Assembly (NCBI RefSeq): GCF_023715405.1
Contig: NZ_JAMBOC010000006.1
Location: 62,001 to 126,000 of the forward strand
Length of the DNA: 64,000 nucleotides
Direction of reading: 5' to 3'
Origin: Solibacillus isronensis
Lineage (GTDB): Bacteria > Bacillota > Bacilli > Bacillales_A > Planococcaceae
Shown: positions 17,416-26,633 of the stretch, piece after piece
Layout: each line of letters starts with the position of its first letter
How positions within the stretch are numbered: position 1 is the first letter of the stretch
Position numbers and translations under genes: made by a program
Notes under the pieces: model-generated
What the model was told of the DNA's origin: nothing
What the model saw: the letters and a program-made list of their open reading frames with translations, nothing else
The model's database searches: none

Positions 17416-18504
17416 ATGACAAGAAAACTGTGGTTCCAAGTTGGCGTAGGTATTTTATTAACATTATTAATTATTAAATACTTTATTGAAATTCATTCGA
17501 TATTTAATCCGATTATCATCATTTTTACGACAATACTTGTACCGTTATTACTCGGTGGGGTGCTCTATTATATTTCAGAGCCGTTACAGCGTATATTGGA
17601 AAAACGGGGAATGCCGAGATGGGGTAGTTTAATAACGATTGTTCTTATAATTGCGGGTTTATTCGCAAGTTTTTTGATTTTGGTTGGTACTCCAATTGCA
17701 AACCAAGTAAACAGACTTGTTGAAAATGCACCGACGATCGCTAAGGATATTGAAGAAGCAGCTGATTTTATTTTAGATAATAAGGAAAATATTCCGATGT
17801 TACCTCCGCAAGTAGAAGAGTTTATAGCATCTGTAACCAATTCGATACAAGACATTGCTGTCGCAAGTAGTAAATATCTTGTTTCTTTCTTAAGTGGGGC
17901 GGTAACCGTCACATTAACATTAGTATTAGCACCATTTTTCTTCATTTTCATGTTGAAAGACCATGAAAAATTCGCTCCTCAGATTTATGGTATCTTTTCT
18001 GGGGAACGCCGCACATGGGTGAAAAAAACATTAGAAGAAATTGATAACGTATTAAGAAGCTATGTACAAGGACAAGTATTGGTCAGCTTTTTACTCGCAA
18101 TCATGATGTATATTGGCTATTTAATCATTGGTTTGGAATATTCATTATTACTTGCCTTATTTGCATTTTTTATGAATATGATTCCATTTATCGGTCCGTG
18201 GCTTTCCCTTGTACCGGCAGTGATTGTAGCACTTCTGAATAATCCGTTTGACGTTATTTGGGTTGGTGTTGTAACGCTTGTCGCACAGCAAGTAGAAAGT
18301 AACTTAATCACACCAAATGTTATGGGACGATCTTTGGATATTCACCCGTTGACAGTCATTTCAATCGTATTGGCAGCAGGTAATATTGCCGGGTTTATCG
18401 GAATTCTGATTGCGATCCCTACGTACTGTGTCATTAAAGTAATCGTTCAAAATATTTATGAAGAACGAAAACAGATTAAAGAGACTGCCAATAAGACGAT
18501 ATAA
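17416..18504 (+). CDS. AI-2E family transporter
   Basis: A 362-residue membrane protein of the AI-2E/PerM family (B. subtilis relatives YueF, YrrI, YtvI). About seven to eight membrane segments surround a central soluble region (residues ~95-150, acidic and amphipathic). The signature region FFMNMIPFIGPWLSLVPA and the following ESNLITPNVMGRSLDIHPL are clear. Members have been linked to export of autoinducer-2 or to Na+(Li+)/H+ exchange; the substrate here is not indicated. Single gene with its own terminator. Confidence 0.85.
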   Translation: MTRKLWFQVGVGILLTLLIIKYFIEIHSIFNPIIIIFTTILVPLLLGGVLYYISEPLQRILEKRGMPRWGSLITIVLIIAGLFASFLILVGTPIANQVNRLVENAPTIAKDIEEAADFILDNKENIPMLPPQVEEFIASVTNSIQDIAVASSKYLVSFLSGAVTVTLTLVLAPFFFIFMLKDHEKFAPQIYGIFSGERRTWVKKTLEEIDNVLRSYVQGQVLVSFLLAIMMYIGYLIIGLEYSLLLALFAFFMNMIPFIGPWLSLVPAVIVALLNNPFDVIWVGVVTLVAQQVESNLITPNVMGRSLDIHPLTVISIVLAAGNIAGFIGILIAIPTYCVIKVIVQNIYEERKQIKETANKTI

Positions 18505-18525
18505 CCTAGTTTATATGGCTAAGTT

Positions 18526-18561
18526 GCGGAGCATATGTGATAAGCATATGCTTCGCTTTTT
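18526..18561 (+). terminator. Intrinsic terminator after the AI-2E transporter
   Basis: GCGGAGCATATG pairs with CATATGCTTCGC, followed by TTTTT. Confidence 0.85.
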
Positions 18562-18619
18562 AATTTTCGCCGGACACTGTATACTTAATAATTGAAAAGA
18601 CATTTAAAAGGAGCAGACA

Positions 18620-19084
18620 ATGCTAACATTTGAACAAAAACAAGAAATTATCGAATCATTTCCTCAGTTGACTAAAAAGGAAATTTCATTAAAACGTGTG
18701 AACTACCACTTTGAAGAAAGTCTTTACGAAAAATCGATTGTTGTAGAAAAGTTGCATCCAAACGGCAATGGCTTTGTTTTCGTAGGCGACTTATTGAAAT
18801 ATGAAAAAGAAGCTGGCGATAACGGGCTTGTTAATATTCGCGACTATAGTGAAGAAGCGTTACGTGAAATAGTGCGCGACTCGATTAACTATTTATCTGA
18901 GGAAGAAGAAGAGATTTTACCGATTGTCGAGACATGGACATCGCGTGAAGGAACAAAACTAGAGCTGGAGTTTAATGACCGTTCTTGGAATATTTACCAT
19001 CAAGGAAATTTAGAGGAATCTTTCGGTACGCGTGAAGACGCTGTCGCTTATTTACGTGAGGAAGGTTTCCGACTTTCAAAATAG
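18620..19084 (+). CDS. Conserved-looking protein of unknown function
   Basis: A 154-residue soluble, acidic protein that I do not recognise. It has no signal peptide or membrane segment. The middle (residues ~88-102) is rich in Glu (SEEEEEILPIVETW). The C-terminal third (LELEFNDRSWNIYHQG, SFGTREDAVAYLREEGF) looks like a small alpha/beta fold. AAAAGGAGCAGAC precedes the ATG, so expression is likely. The next gene follows 20 bases later and is probably co-transcribed. Confidence 0.7.
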   Translation: MLTFEQKQEIIESFPQLTKKEISLKRVNYHFEESLYEKSIVVEKLHPNGNGFVFVGDLLKYEKEAGDNGLVNIRDYSEEALREIVRDSINYLSEEEEEILPIVETWTSREGTKLELEFNDRSWNIYHQGNLEESFGTREDAVAYLREEGFRLSK

Positions 19085-19104
19085 ATAAGTGAGGGAATTG
19101 AAGA

Positions 19105-19329
19105 ATGACACAACAGAATTCATCGAAAGAAATGTCCGGAAATAAAATGGTCAAAATTATCGTCGGTACAATTTTAGTAGCATCCATTGTGATTGTCATT
19201 GCAATTCAAGCATTTTACATGTTGTGGGAACCTAAAGACCCGAAACAAATCGAGTTGAACAAAAGTGAAGAGTCGAGCAATGTAAGTTCAGTTATGCTTC
19301 CGTTTGAGGAGCAGCTGTATTTAGGTTAG
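19105..19329 (+). CDS. Small single-helix membrane protein
   Basis: A 74-residue protein with one membrane helix (residues ~14-34, IIVGTILVASIVIVIAIQAFYML) and a short polar tail. GTGAGGGAATTGAAG precedes the ATG. It lies 20 bases after the unknown soluble protein and before a terminator. No family recognised. Confidence 0.6.
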   Translation: MTQQNSSKEMSGNKMVKIIVGTILVASIVIVIAIQAFYMLWEPKDPKQIELNKSEESSNVSSVMLPFEEQLYLG

Positions 19330-19349
19330 GCAGATTGCTTCAATTTCTA

Positions 19350-19388
19350 AAATCCTTTTCGTCGGTATAGCGGCGGGGGGATTTTTTT
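19350..19388 (+). terminator. Intrinsic terminator after the small membrane protein
   Basis: AAATCCTTTTCGTCG pairs with CGGCGGGGGGATTT (one bulge, several G-T pairs) around GTATAG, followed by TTTTTTT. Confidence 0.7.
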
Positions 19389-19409
19389 GTTTGAGGTGCG
19401 GGGCGGTGG

Positions 19410-19606
19410 TGTTGGTTTTCTAATAAAGGCAACGGAAGTATTAATATCCACACTATTTCTTCTAATATCTTCACCAATTGTTCTAATAAACTCAAACCCG
19501 GTTAGCCGGCCCCCTATAAATAAAAGAAAAGTCACCAGTTTCACCCAGTCTTCTAATAAAAGCAACGGAATTTTTAATTCCCCCGACAAATGTTCTAATA
19601 ACAGAA
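19410..19606. repeat. Degenerate 21-bp repeat array between convergent genes
   Basis: Read on the minus strand, units of about 21 bases recur, such as TTTATTAGAACAATTGGTGAA, GATATTAGAAGAAATAGTGTG, GATATTAATACTTCCGTTGCC and GAATTAAAAATTCCGTTGCTT. The core TATTAGAA occurs five times; on the plus strand it starts at 19418, 19460, 19481, 19551 and 19593. Spacings are 42, 21, 70 and 42. A GC-rich palindrome (CCGG-TTAG-CCGG) interrupts the phase. The array lies between two terminators facing each other and codes for no recognisable protein, although the minus strand stays open. Confidence 0.65.
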
Positions 19607-19607
19607 A

Positions 19608-19649
19608 CAAAAAAAGCCGCCCAGCCCACTTACAACAGGCCGGACGACT
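19608..19649 (-). terminator. Intrinsic terminator of the MMPL transporter gene
   Basis: On the minus strand AGTCGTCCGGCC pairs with GGGCTGGGCGGCT (wobbles), followed by TTTTTTT. Confidence 0.8.
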
Positions 19650-19660
19650 ATTTATTAACA

Positions 19661-21778
19661 TTATCTCGTATTCTTCTTAAACGGCAGCCACCAGTTCCAG
19701 TCGCCAAACAGTTTCATGAAGCTTGGGACAAGCATCAGGCGGATGACTGTTGCGTCAATAGCAATAGCGATCGCAATACCGACTCCGATTTGCTTCACGG
19801 GCATGACATCCGTAAATGCGAATGCTCCTGTAATGACAATCATAATAAGCGCTGCCGATGTAATGATTTTACTTGTCGAGACAAGTCCATCGACCGTTGC
19901 CTTCGTATTAGTTGCCCCTTTTAAATATTCTTCCTGAATACGGGAAATTAAAAATACTTCATAGTCCATACTTAAGCCGAACACTAAGCAGAAGGTCAAC
20001 ACCGGAATAATCAATACAATTGTCGTTGCTTCCAAACCGAAATGGCCATATTGGAAAATGTATACAAGAATACCGAATGTCGCACCTAAGCCAAGGATAT
20101 TCATTAAGATTGCTTTCAACGGAATTAAAATCGAACGGAATGCAATCATTAAAATGAAGAAGGTAGATACAATGATAATCGCAATGGCAATAAGTACTTT
20201 GCCGGCAATCTCATCAAAGATTTCCTGATTGAATTTCGCTTGACCGGACAAAGCGAAATCGACGCCTAAGTCTTTTTCACTCCAGTCGCGTACAAAATCC
20301 TGAGCTTCAAATGAAGAACCTTCAGCATTTAAATAAGCGACCATATACATTTTGTCTTCCTGAATAAAGTTTTCCGCCACTTCATCCAGTGCACCGGGAG
20401 CTTGTGGGTTGCTGTTCGCCATTTCCCACATTTCAACGGACTCAATATTGGCTACAGTAAACATCGATGTTACACGACCGACAAGAGGGTCATCCAACAG
20501 CTGCTGCTGAATATCGAATATTTTTTCGCGTCCTTCTTTCGTATCCCAAGCAGCGGCATCTTCATTTTCTGCCAGAAGGAATACCGGTGTATTATCGGCA
20601 AGCCCAAACTGTTCATCGAGCGTATCAAAGGTTTGGCGCGATTCATATGATTCCGGCAATGATTCCGTAGAAGGGATCGTTAACTCGATATCTTTGATCG
20701 GCACCATTGCAACACATAACAGAATGATGGCCACAACAATAATTGTGACAGGTCGTTTCATGACAAAGGCGGCGAACTTCTGCCAACGAGAGGCAGTCGC
20801 TTTTATTCGGAAAACACGGCCTTTATTTAAACGGTCACCAAGAAGCATCAATGTTGCCGGTAAAAGTGTAATACCAGTTAAGACAGCCAGCAACACGACA
20901 ATTGATCCGCCAAGCGCGATGTTCATGAAAATTTCCACATCAATGACGATCATTGCACCAAGACCAATCATGACACAAAGCGCTGAGAAGATAATCGATC
21001 GTCCTGCTGTTTGGATAGCAATTTGAACTGACTGCTCAATGGATTGTGTGTTGCGTTCTTCACGGTAACGGTTAATAAGCAGCAAAGCAAAATCAATACT
21101 TAAAGCTAACCCGAGCATTGGGACGATATTTAAAACGAAAATCGATAAGTTCACACTATCGCCTAAAAGAGCCAATAGACCAAGTGTGATGACAACCGTG
21201 GCACCGCCAACTAAAATAGGCAGTAAAGAAGCTACAATCGTACCGAATGCTAACAATAAAACGATTAAAGCAATCGGAAGACCAATCGTTTCAGCTTTAA
21301 TTAAATCATTTTGACTTGCTACATTAATATCCTTTGAAATAACCGGTTCACCTGTAATGGAAATACCGTTAACTTCGCCGAGCTTTTCACGCAACTCGTC
21401 AATAATAGGGAAGTAATCATCTACCGAATTATCAAACTCCAGCATTCCATAGGCATAGCCGTCTTTATTTAATTCTTCGACACCTACAGGAGATGTTATT
21501 GTTTGAATTTCTTCAATTGTTTCTAATCTTTCAAGGGCAGACGAAATTTCCTCATCTGTTTTATTTTCAAACAGCACAAAAATCGTTTTTGCGGGTAAAT
21601 TGAATGTATCCGATAACTCGTGCGTTACATACGAGTGGTCGCCATCATAGAAAAACCCATCCCCTTGCAGTTTAGAAGGGAGTTGAAGCGCAAAAAATGC
21701 TAGAACAACTAAAATTGCACACCATAGTAGAACGATCGGTTTTGCAAATTTTGTAATGAATGCTGCGAACTGTTTCAT
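19661..21778 (-). CDS. MMPL/RND-superfamily membrane transporter (YdfJ-like)
   Basis: A 705-residue protein with two repeated halves. Each has one helix, an extracellular domain (residues ~35-165 and ~370-515), and five more helices, twelve in all. The family signature FGLSMDYEVFLISRIQEEY lies near residue 600, and its first-half counterpart LALSIDFALLLINRYREER near 225, both with the proton-relay Asp. MMPL proteins export lipids or drugs using the proton gradient; the substrate here is unknown. AAAGGCGG precedes the ATG at 21778. No adjacent TetR or MarR regulator is present. Confidence 0.88.
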   Translation of the reverse strand: MKQFAAFITKFAKPIVLLWCAILVVLAFFALQLPSKLQGDGFFYDGDHSYVTHELSDTFNLPAKTIFVLFENKTDEEISSALERLETIEEIQTITSPVGVEELNKDGYAYGMLEFDNSVDDYFPIIDELREKLGEVNGISITGEPVISKDINVASQNDLIKAETIGLPIALIVLLLAFGTIVASLLPILVGGATVVITLGLLALLGDSVNLSIFVLNIVPMLGLALSIDFALLLINRYREERNTQSIEQSVQIAIQTAGRSIIFSALCVMIGLGAMIVIDVEIFMNIALGGSIVVLLAVLTGITLLPATLMLLGDRLNKGRVFRIKATASRWQKFAAFVMKRPVTIIVVAIILLCVAMVPIKDIELTIPSTESLPESYESRQTFDTLDEQFGLADNTPVFLLAENEDAAAWDTKEGREKIFDIQQQLLDDPLVGRVTSMFTVANIESVEMWEMANSNPQAPGALDEVAENFIQEDKMYMVAYLNAEGSSFEAQDFVRDWSEKDLGVDFALSGQAKFNQEIFDEIAGKVLIAIAIIIVSTFFILMIAFRSILIPLKAILMNILGLGATFGILVYIFQYGHFGLEATTIVLIIPVLTFCLVFGLSMDYEVFLISRIQEEYLKGATNTKATVDGLVSTSKIITSAALIMIVITGAFAFTDVMPVKQIGVGIAIAIAIDATVIRLMLVPSFMKLFGDWNWWLPFKKNTR

Positions 21779-21823
21779 AAATTACCGCCTTTCTTTTTCC
21801 ATAAATACAGTGTAATGGATTCA

Positions 21824-21886
21824 TAGAAAAAAAGAAAAGAGGGAGGTTTGTCCGAAAAAAAATTTCGAAACATACCTCTCCTCTTT
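21824..21886 (-). terminator. Intrinsic terminator after pit
   Basis: On the minus strand AAAGAGGAGAGG...TTTCGAAA pairs with TTTCGGACAAACCTCCCTCTTT, followed by TTTTCTTTTTTT. Confidence 0.8.
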
Positions 21887-21887
21887 A

Positions 21888-22904
21888 CTAAAAGAATAGA
21901 TTTAATACTGTATAAATAATCGCTGCCATTACAGCAGAAATAGGCATTGTAATAATCCATGTTGTGACAATTTTACGAGCCATACCCCAGTTTACGCCTT
22001 TTACATTTTGAGCTGAACCAACACCCATAATTGCAGAAGAAATAACATGTGTTGTTGATACAGGCAAGTGAATTAATGTTGCACCGAAAATGATGGATGC
22101 GGAAGCAAGGTCTGCAGCAGCACCATTTACAGGACGGATTTTCATAATTTTGCCGCCAACTGTTTTAATGATTTTATAACCGCCGATTGATGTACCAAGA
22201 CCCATTGCTAAAGCACAGGCAAAACGTACCCAACCCTGTACATCATCCGTTGTTTGCAAATTCGCTGCAATCAGTGCCATCGTAATAATACCCATCGCCT
22301 TTTGAGCATCGTTTGTCCCGTGGGTAAATGATTGAATGGCAGCAGTGAAAATTTGCATAATACGGAAACCTTTATTTGTTTTATATAGGTTCATATTCTT
22401 AAAAATGAATTTCATTATTGTCATCATTATATAACCAGCACAAATCGCAATGATTGGTGATGCTAATAAAGCAATGATGATTTTTGTGAATCCGCTATAG
22501 TTTAAAACCCCGACTCCAGATGCTGCAATGGCAGCACCTGCAATCGAACCGATCAATGTATGAGACGAACTTGATGGAATTCCAAAATACCAAGTGACTA
22601 AGTTCCAAGTGATCGCTGATAATAGAGCGGCCAAAATAACAACAGTACCGATTAATGGTGCATCAGGTGTAGATAATGTAAAAGGGTCAACAATATCTGA
22701 CGCAATCGCCTTTGCAACACCTACGAATGTAATGGCACCCAAGAAATTCATAAACGCTGCCATGACTACCGCTACTCGAGGAGGTAGCGCACGTGTTGAA
22801 ACGGATGTTGCTATCGCATTTGCCGTGTCATGAAAACCATTAATGAAGTCAAATGCAAGTGCAAAAAAGACTACTAGGACAGTAATGATAAGTAGTGTAT
22901 TCAT
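21888..22904 (-). CDS. pit: Low-affinity inorganic phosphate transporter (PiT)
   Basis: A 338-residue integral membrane protein with about ten helices. Both PiT signatures are visible: FDFINGFHDTANAIATSVSTRAL (residues ~17-39) and QSFTHGTNDAQKAMGIITMAL (~190). GTSIGGYKIIKTVGGKI also fits. It imports metal-phosphate with protons. The DUF47 gene lies 19 bases upstream in the same direction, the usual pairing. TGAGGAGTCC precedes the ATG. Confidence 0.92.
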   Translation of the reverse strand: MNTLLIITVLVVFFALAFDFINGFHDTANAIATSVSTRALPPRVAVVMAAFMNFLGAITFVGVAKAIASDIVDPFTLSTPDAPLIGTVVILAALLSAITWNLVTWYFGIPSSSSHTLIGSIAGAAIAASGVGVLNYSGFTKIIIALLASPIIAICAGYIMMTIMKFIFKNMNLYKTNKGFRIMQIFTAAIQSFTHGTNDAQKAMGIITMALIAANLQTTDDVQGWVRFACALAMGLGTSIGGYKIIKTVGGKIMKIRPVNGAAADLASASIIFGATLIHLPVSTTHVISSAIMGVGSAQNVKGVNWGMARKIVTTWIITMPISAVMAAIIYTVLNLFF

Positions 22905-22923
22905 TAAAAGGACTCCTCATTAA

Positions 22924-23544
22924 TTACGCATTACGCATAATAATTGTTTCGATTGTATTAGCAACTGTTTGACAGTAGTCGGCAATTTCTTCTAACTGTT
23001 CATAAATATCTTTGAATTTAATTAGACGAATAGGATCTTTTTCGTTTAAAAACAGCTTTTTAATAGAAGAACGTAAAACTTCATCACATTCACGCTCATA
23101 ATCTTTAATTAAAATTGCGTGTTGACGCATCCCAACAAGATCTTTTTTGTTTAATAGTTCCATCGCTTTAACGATTTCATCAGTAGATTTGGCAATATAT
23201 GCTAGGAAATCGCGCATCGATTCATCGATTTCTGTTAATGAAAACATTTCGAAATGTGCAATCGTACCTTCTGCACCATCTAACACATCATCCATACGAA
23301 TTGCTAATGATAAAATATCTTCACGCTCAATTGGCGTCATAAATGATTTATTAAGCATGACAATTAATTCATGAATTAATTTATCACCTGCTGTTTCGTA
23401 TTGCTTCATACGAATGCTAATTTCCTTTAAGTCTGCAACCGTTTCAATGCGGAAATCATTTGCATAATGGATACCTTCACGCATATTTTCAGCAATTTTC
23501 AATAAGGCTGAAAAAAACGGATCTTGCTTCTTTGAACTAAACAT
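22924..23544 (-). CDS. ykaA: DUF47/PhoU-like phosphate transport accessory protein (YkaA)
   Basis: A 206-residue, all-helical cytosolic protein of the DUF47 family, related to PhoU. Acidic metal-binding patches fit ILSLAIRMDDVLDGAEG and YERECDEVLRSS. It starts FSSKKQDPFFSALLKIAENM, as in B. subtilis YkaA. The partner PiT gene follows after 19 bases, so it probably modulates that transporter. CAGGAGGC precedes the ATG. Confidence 0.88.
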   Translation of the reverse strand: MFSSKKQDPFFSALLKIAENMREGIHYANDFRIETVADLKEISIRMKQYETAGDKLIHELIVMLNKSFMTPIEREDILSLAIRMDDVLDGAEGTIAHFEMFSLTEIDESMRDFLAYIAKSTDEIVKAMELLNKKDLVGMRQHAILIKDYERECDEVLRSSIKKLFLNEKDPIRLIKFKDIYEQLEEIADYCQTVANTIETIIMRNA

Positions 23545-23748
23545 GGAATGCCTCCTGGATATATATAATTAAAATAATTTTAAAAATTAACCTCAATTAT
23601 CATAACAAAAACTTAAAAAAATCTATACAAATTTTACTCTAACCTTATCAATCTTTACAATTCTGTAACAAAAGGAAAAGGTGAATAAGTAATTATTTTT
23701 AGTCGAAAGATAGAAAAAATACAACTAAACGAGTAAACTGTTTTGGTA

Positions 23749-24909
23749 TTATAGTAAATTTTGTAGCTCATTTTCCAAAAATGGCTTCGCATTCAAAAAG
23801 CGTACAAATTCGTCATATTTTAATCGCTGCTCACTTGTTGGCTTCTTCCCGGTGAAATAAGCACGTATTAAAATATTCTTTGGAGTATTTTCCATATCGA
23901 TAAATTCCAATAACTGTGTATCATAGCCGACAAGTGATAAAAGTTCAGCGCGAATTGAATCCGTAGCCAATGCGGCAAAGCGCTCCTTCACTAAGCCATG
24001 CTGTGTCATAATCGATAATGCAGGTGCCTGCAGCTGACGGTTCAATTCATGTTGACAGCAAGGAACACTTAAAATAACTTTTGCGCCCCATTTTACAGCA
24101 CGGGCTAATGCCATATCTGTCGCAACATCACAAGCATGAAGGGTTACGACCATATCTACAGAAGTTTCTTCATTGAAGTCATTAATATCCCCAACTAAAA
24201 ACTGTAGATCTTCATATTGTAAATCTGCTGCAATCCGGTTACATTCCTCAATCACTTCCTTTTTGAGGTCAAGGCCTGTGACATGTATATCAAGACCCTT
24301 TTCAATTTTTAAGTAATGATACAAAGCGAATGTTAAATAGGACTTACCAGAACCGAAATCTAGTATTTGAATAGTTTTATCTTTCGGCAAATGGGCTAAA
24401 GAATCATCGATAAACTCAACAAAGCGATTGATTTGTTTAAACTTATCGTATTTCTGTTTCTTTATTTTCCCATCCTCTGACTGCACTCCTAAACGGACTA
24501 AAAACGGGTGAATACGGGAATCATCCAATAGATATTGTTTTTTTCGGTTATGGGATAAGTTCACTTGTTTAGTTGTCGCATTTTGATCAGATTTCCAAAG
24601 CACTTTATTTTTCTTCGAGAGTTGCACTTGTACAGTCTGCTCCTGAAACTCAGCATGTACTTGCCGGAACTGTTCAAAAAGAGCATCGAGCTTCGCGGCT
24701 AAATCTTCAACTGTTATATTTTCATGCTTTAAAATGCGCTCATATTGATATTCCAGTTGGATCATATATTCTCCGCGAATTTCTACGGGCTTGAGTTTGA
24801 CCCGTTTTAAGTCACTGGATTTTTGACGTGGCTGGCTAATAGTTGCTTGAAGTAGTGTTTTATTAGAAATGAGTGCATGAAGCCGCACTTTCATTTGTTC
24901 GAATTCCAT
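23749..24909 (-). CDS. SAM-dependent methyltransferase (Methyltransf_32-type)
   Basis: A 386-residue protein. The N-terminal ~150 residues are unique and helical; the C-terminal half is a Rossmann methyltransferase. The SAM motif is ILDFGSGKSYLTFALYHYL (~residue 182), then VTGLDLKKEV (acidic ribose contact) and a catalytic-looking VTLHACDVATDMAL with SVPCCQHELN. That CC-QHELN motif is shared with the Methyltransf_32 (METTL25/RRNAD1-like) group. The ATG at 24909 is chosen because AAGGCGG lies six bases before it; the upstream TTG at 24933 has none. Substrate unknown. Confidence 0.78.
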   Translation of the reverse strand: MEFEQMKVRLHALISNKTLLQATISQPRQKSSDLKRVKLKPVEIRGEYMIQLEYQYERILKHENITVEDLAAKLDALFEQFRQVHAEFQEQTVQVQLSKKNKVLWKSDQNATTKQVNLSHNRKKQYLLDDSRIHPFLVRLGVQSEDGKIKKQKYDKFKQINRFVEFIDDSLAHLPKDKTIQILDFGSGKSYLTFALYHYLKIEKGLDIHVTGLDLKKEVIEECNRIAADLQYEDLQFLVGDINDFNEETSVDMVVTLHACDVATDMALARAVKWGAKVILSVPCCQHELNRQLQAPALSIMTQHGLVKERFAALATDSIRAELLSLVGYDTQLLEFIDMENTPKNILIRAYFTGKKPTSEQRLKYDEFVRFLNAKPFLENELQNLL

Positions 24910-25045
24910 AAAAACCGCCTTTTCTTTTTTCAAAATATTGTTTCCCTATAGTATCATAATGCGCTTATATGTTGTCATTGTACAGGCTTTTGAATTGTAT
25001 GTTACGATGGGGAAAAACTATAGATGGTAGCAAGGAGGCAAAAAT

Positions 25046-26323
25046 TTGAAAGATGTTGAAGTATTAATTGAACGCGGTGTATTAGTTGGCGTCAATTTAC
25101 AAAAGGATGAGCATTTTGATTACTCAATGGAAGAGTTGGAAAATTTAGCACAAGCTTTAGATGTAAAAGTTGTCGGCATGGTGACGCAAAATCTAGAACG
25201 TGTGACACCTTCACATTATGTAGGTACAGGGAAAATTGAAGAAATTAAGGCGTTCTTTGATGAAACAGATGCCAACATTATTATTTTTAATGATGAACTC
25301 TCACCGTCACAAATCCGTAATTTAGAGCGTGATTTACAATGTAAAGTAATTGACCGTACAATGCTGATTTTAGATATTTTCAGCCGCCGTGCAAAATCAC
25401 GTGAAGCGCAATTACAAGTAGAGCTCGCTCAATTACAGTATATGCTTCCGCGTCTAGTTGGGCTCCATGCTTCACTATCCCGTCAAGGGGGAGGAACAGG
25501 CGGCGGCTTTAAAAACCGTGGTGCAGGGGAAACAAAACTTGAACTTGACCGTCGTAAAATTGAAGATCAGATTTCGAAAATCAAGAAAGAACTTGAATCC
25601 GTTAAAGAACAGCGTGAAACACAGCGCAAGCAACGCCGTAAAAATGCAGTACCTGTCGTATCAATTGTAGGTTATACAAATGCAGGAAAGTCCACGATTA
25701 TGAACCAGTTACTTGCGAAGGCGGGGCAAGATGATACAAAGCAAGTGTTTGAAAAGGATATGTTGTTCGCGACACTTGAAACTTCAGTCCGTAATATTGA
25801 ACTGGAAGATAATAAATCCTTTTTACTGACTGATACGGTTGGTTTTGTTAGCAAACTGCCACATCACTTAGTAAAAGCATTCCGATCGACATTGGAAGAA
25901 GCACGAGAATCCGACCTGCTGCTGCATGTTGTAGATGTATCAAATGAAGAATACCGTTTTATGATGGAAGTAACGAATGAAACATTAAAAGCGATTGATG
26001 TTGAAAATATTCCTACTATATATGTATACAATAAATCCGACTTGGCTGATGTGGAATATCCATTAGTTAGCGGGGACAATATTTGGCTTTCTGCGAAGGA
26101 AGATGTAGGACTGGAAGAGTTGCTTCAACAAATCAAACAACAAATTTTTGCTAATTATGTTACATGTCAAATGCTTATTCCATATAATCAGGGTGGAATT
26201 GTTTCCTATTTAAATGAGCAGGCAACTGTTTTAGAAACGGAATATGAAGAAGAGGGTACATTATTAACGCTTGAACTTAAAGAGGCGGATTATCAGAAGT
26301 ATGAAATTTATGTGGTAAAGTAA
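25046..26323 (+). CDS. hflX: Ribosome-associated GTPase HflX
   Basis: A 425-residue HflX GTPase. The N-terminal HflX domain (VGTGKIEEIKAF...IFNDELSPSQIRNLE) is followed by a coiled coil (~residues 165-200) and the G domain: G1 GYTNAGKST (~207), G3 DTVGF, G4 NKSD, G5 SAKE. A glycine-rich loop (RQGGGTGGGFKNRGAGE) near residue 150 is the classic HflX segment. HflX splits or rescues ribosomes under heat or antibiotic stress. The start is TTG at 25046, seven bases after AAGGAGG. Confidence 0.95.
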   Translation: MKDVEVLIERGVLVGVNLQKDEHFDYSMEELENLAQALDVKVVGMVTQNLERVTPSHYVGTGKIEEIKAFFDETDANIIIFNDELSPSQIRNLERDLQCKVIDRTMLILDIFSRRAKSREAQLQVELAQLQYMLPRLVGLHASLSRQGGGTGGGFKNRGAGETKLELDRRKIEDQISKIKKELESVKEQRETQRKQRRKNAVPVVSIVGYTNAGKSTIMNQLLAKAGQDDTKQVFEKDMLFATLETSVRNIELEDNKSFLLTDTVGFVSKLPHHLVKAFRSTLEEARESDLLLHVVDVSNEEYRFMMEVTNETLKAIDVENIPTIYVYNKSDLADVEYPLVSGDNIWLSAKEDVGLEELLQQIKQQIFANYVTCQMLIPYNQGGIVSYLNEQATVLETEYEEEGTLLTLELKEADYQKYEIYVVK

Positions 26324-26337
26324 TAATGGAGATAACA

Positions 26338-26379
26338 AGCTAAAGTACGTTGTGGTTGCATCGTACTCTAGCTTTTTTT
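26338..26379 (+). terminator. Intrinsic terminator after hflX
   Basis: AAGCTAAAGTACG pairs with CGTACTCTAGCTT (one mismatch), followed by a T run. Confidence 0.85.
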
Positions 26380-26633
26380 ATTAAATCTTTATCTAGTTGA
26401 AAAGTCAAAATAATTTCTTTACTGAATTAATTGTTTTATAATACAAAAATCCTGTTGTGGTAATTTGTTCTATTTATCTGAAAATAATGAAAAAACATAA
26501 AATTATAACATTTTGATTATTTGTTGATTTTAATCAACTATTAGGCTAAAGTGTTCAAGTATATTATTTCAAATGTCAGACAACAGACGACGGAGTTTAT
26601 TGTCAGAATATTTATTAATCGGGAGGATTTCAA
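26380..26633. promoter_or_regulatory. Upstream region of dtpT with a CodY-like site
   Basis: A 254-base AT-rich stretch without a gene. At 26472-26486, ATTTATCTGAAAATA agrees with the CodY consensus AATTTTCWGAAAATT at 12 of 15 positions. A dyad GTTGATT-TT-AATCAAC sits at 26523-26538. CodY represses many peptide-uptake genes in Bacillales when GTP and branched-chain amino acids are high, which would suit the downstream peptide transporter. The link is an inference. Confidence 0.4.

Noticed and set aside
19347..19661. 104-codon minus-strand frame that begins by overlapping the MMPL stop codon (TAATG).
   Set aside because: It runs through the MMPL terminator hairpin and then the degenerate 21-bp array, has low-complexity repeats and no convincing ribosome binding site other than the overlap. 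It is more likely a by-product of the repeat phase (21 = 7 codons).
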